Part shown: positions 60,781 through 64,000 of the stretch, piece after piece
Layout of the letters: each line of letters starts with the position of its first letter
Numbering within the stretch: the stretch's first letter is position 1
Assembly (NCBI RefSeq): GCF_030679875.1
Contig: NZ_JAUXSP010000005.1
Span: 1-64,000 of the forward strand
Direction of reading: 5' to 3'
Length of the DNA stretch: 64,000 nucleotides
From: Phenylobacterium sp.
Lineage (GTDB): Bacteria; Pseudomonadota; Alphaproteobacteria; Caulobacterales; Caulobacteraceae
Translations under genes and position numbers: made by a program
Notes under the pieces: generated by a model
What the model was told of the DNA's origin: nothing
Databases searched by the model: none
Seen by the model: only the letters and a program-made list of their open reading frames with translations

Positions 60781-63700
60781 TGGGCGAAATCCTTGGTGTT
60801 AAGGGCTTCTTCGAGCCAGTCGACCTTGGTCATCTTGCGAAGCACGACGAATTCGTCACGGTTCGCGCCGACGGTGCCGTAGTAGTTGAAGCCGTAAGCT
60901 AGCTGGGCGTAGCCGCCGATCATGTGGGTCGGCTTCAGCACCGTGCGGGTGACCGAGTTGTGGATGCCGCCCCGTTTGCCGGTGATCTGCGACCCCGGTG
61001 TATTCACGATCTTTTCCTGGGCGTGATACATGAAGGTCGTGCCTTCACGGATACGCTGGGACACCACGACGCGCGCTGTCAGCGCCCCGTTGGCGTTGAA
61101 AGCCTCCACCCAGTCGTTGTCGATCAGGCCAGCCTTCTTTGCGTCGACCTCGGAGATCCATATGACCGGGCCGCCGCGGTTCAAGGTGAGCATCATCAGG
61201 TTGTCGGAGTAGGTGGAGTGGATCCCCCACTTCTGGTGCGGGGTGATGAAGTTCAGGACGATCTCAGTCTCACCGTTGGGCTTGGCGCCCTGGACATAGG
61301 TGGTCTTCAGGTCGATCGGCGGACGGTAGACGCAGAGCGCCTCACCGAACGCCCGCATCCACTCGTGGTCCTGGTAGAGCTGCTGACGCCCCGTGAGGGT
61401 CCGCCACGGGATCAGTTCGTGGACGTTGGTCCAGCCGGCGGTGTAGCAGACCTTCTCACTCTCAATGCCGGACCAGGTCGGCGAGGTGATGATCTTGCGC
61501 GGCTGGGCCAAGAGGTCACGGAAGCGGATTTTCTCATCTTCCTTGGGCAGGGCCAGGTGGGCGTGCTCGCGGCCCGTCTGTTTTTCGAGCGCCGCCCAGG
61601 CTTTGACCGCCACCTCGCCATTGGTCTCTGGCGCCAGCATCAGGATGGTCTCGCAGGCGTCGATATCGGTCTCGATCTTCGGCATGCCCTGGGTCTGGCC
61701 CTCTTCGAGGACCTTTCCGTTCAGTTCGGCCAGCAGATCGACCTCATGGTCGGTCTTCCAGCCAATGCCCTTGCCGCCATTGCCGCTGGCCTTGAGCAGC
61801 GGACCCAGCGCCGTGAAGCGCTTGAAGGTGTTCGGATAGTCCCGCTCCACGACCGTGATCTGCGGCATGGTCTTGCCGGGGATCGCCTCGCACTCACCCT
61901 TGGACCAGTCGCGGACGTCGAACGGCTGGGCCAGTTCAGCGGCGCTGTCGTGTTGGATGGGCGTGAGCACGACGTCCTGCTCGACGCCCAGGACTTCCGG
62001 GGCGACGGTGGAAAACTGCTTGGCGATGGCCTTGAAGATTTCCCAGTCCGACTTCGACTCCCAGGCGGGGTCCACCGCCGCCGAAAGCGGGTGGATGAAC
62101 GGGTGCATGTCGGAGGTGTTGAGGTCGTTCTTCTCGTACCAGGTGGCTGTCGGCAGCACGATGTCGGAGTAGACCGCCGTGGTCGACATCCGGAAATCGA
62201 GGGTGACCAGGAGGTCGAGTTTTCCCTCCGGCGCCTCTTCGTGCCACTTCACATCATTGGGCTTGCGCCGGCCGTCTTCGCCGAGGTCCTTGCCCTGGAC
62301 GCCGTGGCTGGCGCCCAGCAGGTGCTTCAGGAAGTACTCGTGGCCCTTTCCGGACGAGCCCAGCAGGTTGGAACGCCAGATGAACATGTTGCGCGGCCAG
62401 TTCGCCGGGTCGTCTGGGTCCATGCAGGACATCTCAAGGTCGCCGCTCTTCAGCTGGGCGAGCGCATAGGCCTTGGGGTCCTGGCCTGCGGCGGCCGCGG
62501 CGTTGGCGACGTCCAGCGGGTTTGTTTTCAGCGCTGGCGCCGAGGGTAGCCAACCCATCCGTTCGGCCTTGGCGTTGAAGTCGATCATCGACCCGTCCCA
62601 GACGCCTTCAGGGGCGGTGGGCGAGAGGATCTCGCTCATCTCGACGGTCTCGTAGCGCCACTGGTCGGAGTGGGCGTAGAAGAACGAGGTCGAGTTCTGC
62701 TGCCGGGGGGGCTTGATCCAGTCTGTGGCGAAGGCCAGCGGCGCCCAGCCGGTCTGCGGCCGCAGCTTCTCCTGGCCGACATAGTGCGCCCAACCGCCGC
62801 CGGTCTGGCCGACGCACCCGCACATCACCAGCATGTTGATGACGGCGCGGTAGTTCATGTCCATGTGGAACCAGTGGTTCATCGCCGCGCCGATGATCAC
62901 CATCGACTTGCCGTCGGTCTTTTCAGCATTGCCGGCGAAGCCGCGGGCGACGGCGACGATCTGATCCTTCGGCACCGAGGTGATGGCCTCAGCCCAGGCG
63001 GGCGAATAGGGCTGCACATCGTCGTAGCTGGCCGGCATGTGATCGCCGCCGAAGCCCTGGTCGACGCCGTAGTTGGCGAGGAACAGGTCATAGACGCAGG
63101 CCACCAGGGTCTCGCCCTCGGGCAGCTTCATGCGCTTGACCGGCACGTTGCGGACCAGCACGTCCGGGTGGTCCGTCATGGCGAAGCCGTTTGTGGCCGC
63201 GCCCCCGAAGTACGGGAAGCGGACGGCGGCGACCTCGTCATGGACACCCTTGAGGCCCAGTCGGAGCGAGGTCTCGCGACCAAGCCCATCCTTCTCCTCA
63301 AGGTTCCACTTGCCGTCCTCGCCCCAGCGGAAGCCGATAGAGCCGTTGGGCACGATCACCTCGCCCGTAGCCTCGTCGAGCGCTACGGTCTTCCAGTCTG
63401 GGTTGTTGGTCTCGCCGAGGGCCTGGTCGAACTCTGCGGCGCGCAGCAGACGCTCGGGCACATAGGCTCCGTCCTGCGGGACCAGCCGGACCAGCATCGG
63501 CAAATCAGAATATTTGCGGAGGTATTCGCGGAAGTAGGGCACCTCCCGGTCAACGTGGAACTCCTTGAGGATCACGTGGCCGAACGCCATGCCGAGGGCT
63601 GCGTCGGTGCCCTGCTTCACGGCCAGCCACAGATCGGAGAACTTCGAGGCCTCCGAATAGTCGGGGCAGATCACCACCGACTTGGCTCCACGGTAGCGGG

Positions 63701-64000
63701 CCTCGGTGTAGAAGTGGGCGTCCGGAGTCCGCGTCTGCGGAACGTTGGAGCCCCACAGCATGATGAAGCCGGAATTGAACCAGTCCGCGCTCTCGGCGAC
63801 GTCAGTCTGTTCGCCCCAGGTCTGGGGAGAGGCCGGCGGCAGGTCGCAGTACCAGTCGTAGAACGACCCGCAGACTCCGCCGATCAGTTGCAGGTAGCGC
63901 GCGCCGGCCGCGTAGGAGACCATCGACATCGCCGGGATCGGCGAGAAACCGAAAATCCGATCAGGTCCCCAGGCTTTGATGGTGTGCGCATTGGCCGCCG
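60777..64000 (-). CDS. narG: Nitrate reductase alpha subunit, N-terminal part beyond the window
   Basis: The frame is open to base 64000 and ends at 60777, giving about 1,074 residues of an expected 1,240 or so; the N-terminal Fe-S/twin-arginine-like segment is outside. Visible motifs include SPIPAMSMVSYAAGARYLQL, CDLPPASPQTWGEQTDVAES, WGSNVPQTRTPDAHF, and the C-terminal molybdopterin-binding domain with HSTYSDNLMML. NarG reduces nitrate to nitrite at the bis-MGD centre on the cytoplasmic face. It heads the narGHJI-parvulin-porin operon; no stop or frameshift is seen. Confidence 0.96.
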   Translation of the reverse strand, partial: AANAHTIKAWGPDRIFGFSPIPAMSMVSYAAGARYLQLIGGVCGSFYDWYCDLPPASPQTWGEQTDVAESADWFNSGFIMLWGSNVPQTRTPDAHFYTEARYRGAKSVVICPDYSEASKFSDLWLAVKQGTDAALGMAFGHVILKEFHVDREVPYFREYLRKYSDLPMLVRLVPQDGAYVPERLLRAAEFDQALGETNNPDWKTVALDEATGEVIVPNGSIGFRWGEDGKWNLEEKDGLGRETSLRLGLKGVHDEVAAVRFPYFGGAATNGFAMTDHPDVLVRNVPVKRMKLPEGETLVACVYDLFLANYGVDQGFGGDHMPASYDDVQPYSPAWAEAITSVPKDQIVAVARGFAGNAEKTDGKSMVIIGAAMNHWFHMDMNYRAVINMLVMCGCVGQTGGGWAHYVGQEKLRPQTGWAPLAFATDWIKPPRQQNSTSFFYAHSDQWRYETVEMSEILSPTAPEGVWDGSMIDFNAKAERMGWLPSAPALKTNPLDVANAAAAAGQDPKAYALAQLKSGDLEMSCMDPDDPANWPRNMFIWRSNLLGSSGKGHEYFLKHLLGASHGVQGKDLGEDGRRKPNDVKWHEEAPEGKLDLLVTLDFRMSTTAVYSDIVLPTATWYEKNDLNTSDMHPFIHPLSAAVDPAWESKSDWEIFKAIAKQFSTVAPEVLGVEQDVVLTPIQHDSAAELAQPFDVRDWSKGECEAIPGKTMPQITVVERDYPNTFKRFTALGPLLKASGNGGKGIGWKTDHEVDLLAELNGKVLEEGQTQGMPKIETDIDACETILMLAPETNGEVAVKAWAALEKQTGREHAHLALPKEDEKIRFRDLLAQPRKIITSPTWSGIESEKVCYTAGWTNVHELIPWRTLTGRQQLYQDHEWMRAFGEALCVYRPPIDLKTTYVQGAKPNGETEIVLNFITPHQKWGIHSTYSDNLMMLTLNRGGPVIWISEVDAKKAGLIDNDWVEAFNANGALTARVVVSQRIREGTTFMYHAQEKIVNTPGSQITGKRGGIHNSVTRTVLKPTHMIGGYAQLAYGFNYYGTVGANRDEFVVLRKMTKVDWLEEALNTKDFAQ

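Overview
The window comes from a GC-rich alphaproteobacterium of the Caulobacterales, most likely a Caulobacter or Phenylobacterium relative. The main evidence is a gcrA cell-cycle regulator (18511-19020) with a CtrA-like site upstream, the argD-argF-hslO block beside it, the xseA/DUF2093/M23-peptidase block, and high G+C third codon positions. No insertion sequence, CRISPR array or rRNA was seen. One tRNA (Gly, anticodon CCC) lies at 27368-27442.

Region 1 (1-16670) is mostly housekeeping and envelope. It holds a truncated UDP-sugar dehydrogenase, phosphomannomutase, KdsD, GpmA, a stand-alone RibD-type deaminase, two paralogous pentapeptide-repeat proteins, an Hsp20 gene with a predicted RpoH promoter and a ROSE-like RNA thermometer, two exported methyltransferase-like paralogues, an FMN flavoprotein with a Fur-like site, HisN, an XRE regulator, an LpxL-type acyltransferase, an M23 peptidase that seems to start at CTG, and XseA. 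Region 2 (16754-18430) is a small AT-richer accessory patch with a nucleoside-deoxyribosyltransferase/TIR-like protein, a short reading frame broken by TGA, and a small membrane protein. Region 3 (18511-27442) returns to core genes: gcrA, an ABC-2 permease, argD, argF, hslO, metZ, a long-form dCTP deaminase, a VOC protein, a lipase-like hydrolase and tRNA-Gly. Two copies of a short intergenic repeat lie here.

Region 4 (27509-48486) is an accessory carbohydrate/stress block: an epoxide-hydrolase-like protein, a tandem universal stress protein, a divergent phosphoketolase-family enzyme, a 65-residue protein, a 2,861-residue cyclic-glucan-synthase-like protein, PEP synthase, and an ATPase-permease-HlyD exporter. 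Region 5 (48648-64000) is an anaerobic respiration block, nearly all on the minus strand. It contains a 136-residue conserved protein, a DAO-type flavoprotein, ubiV-ubiU-ubiT (oxygen-independent ubiquinone synthesis), a Crp/Fnr regulator, mobA, carbonic anhydrase, a hemerythrin, an outer-membrane porin, a parvulin isomerase and narIJHG (narG runs off the window).

Regions 4 and 5 appear to form one regulon. FNR/FixK-type boxes (TTGAT-N4-ATCAA) lie upstream of the stress protein, PEP synthase, exporter operon and Fnr-like regulator, with a weaker one before ubiT. The regulator carries the E-x-x-S-R recognition helix expected for that box but has no Fe-S cysteine set. The inferred picture is a programme for low oxygen or nitrate: nitrate reductase, a quinone pool made without oxygen, and a linked carbon/glycan module whose chemistry is not obvious. 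That module is the best candidate here for an undescribed system.
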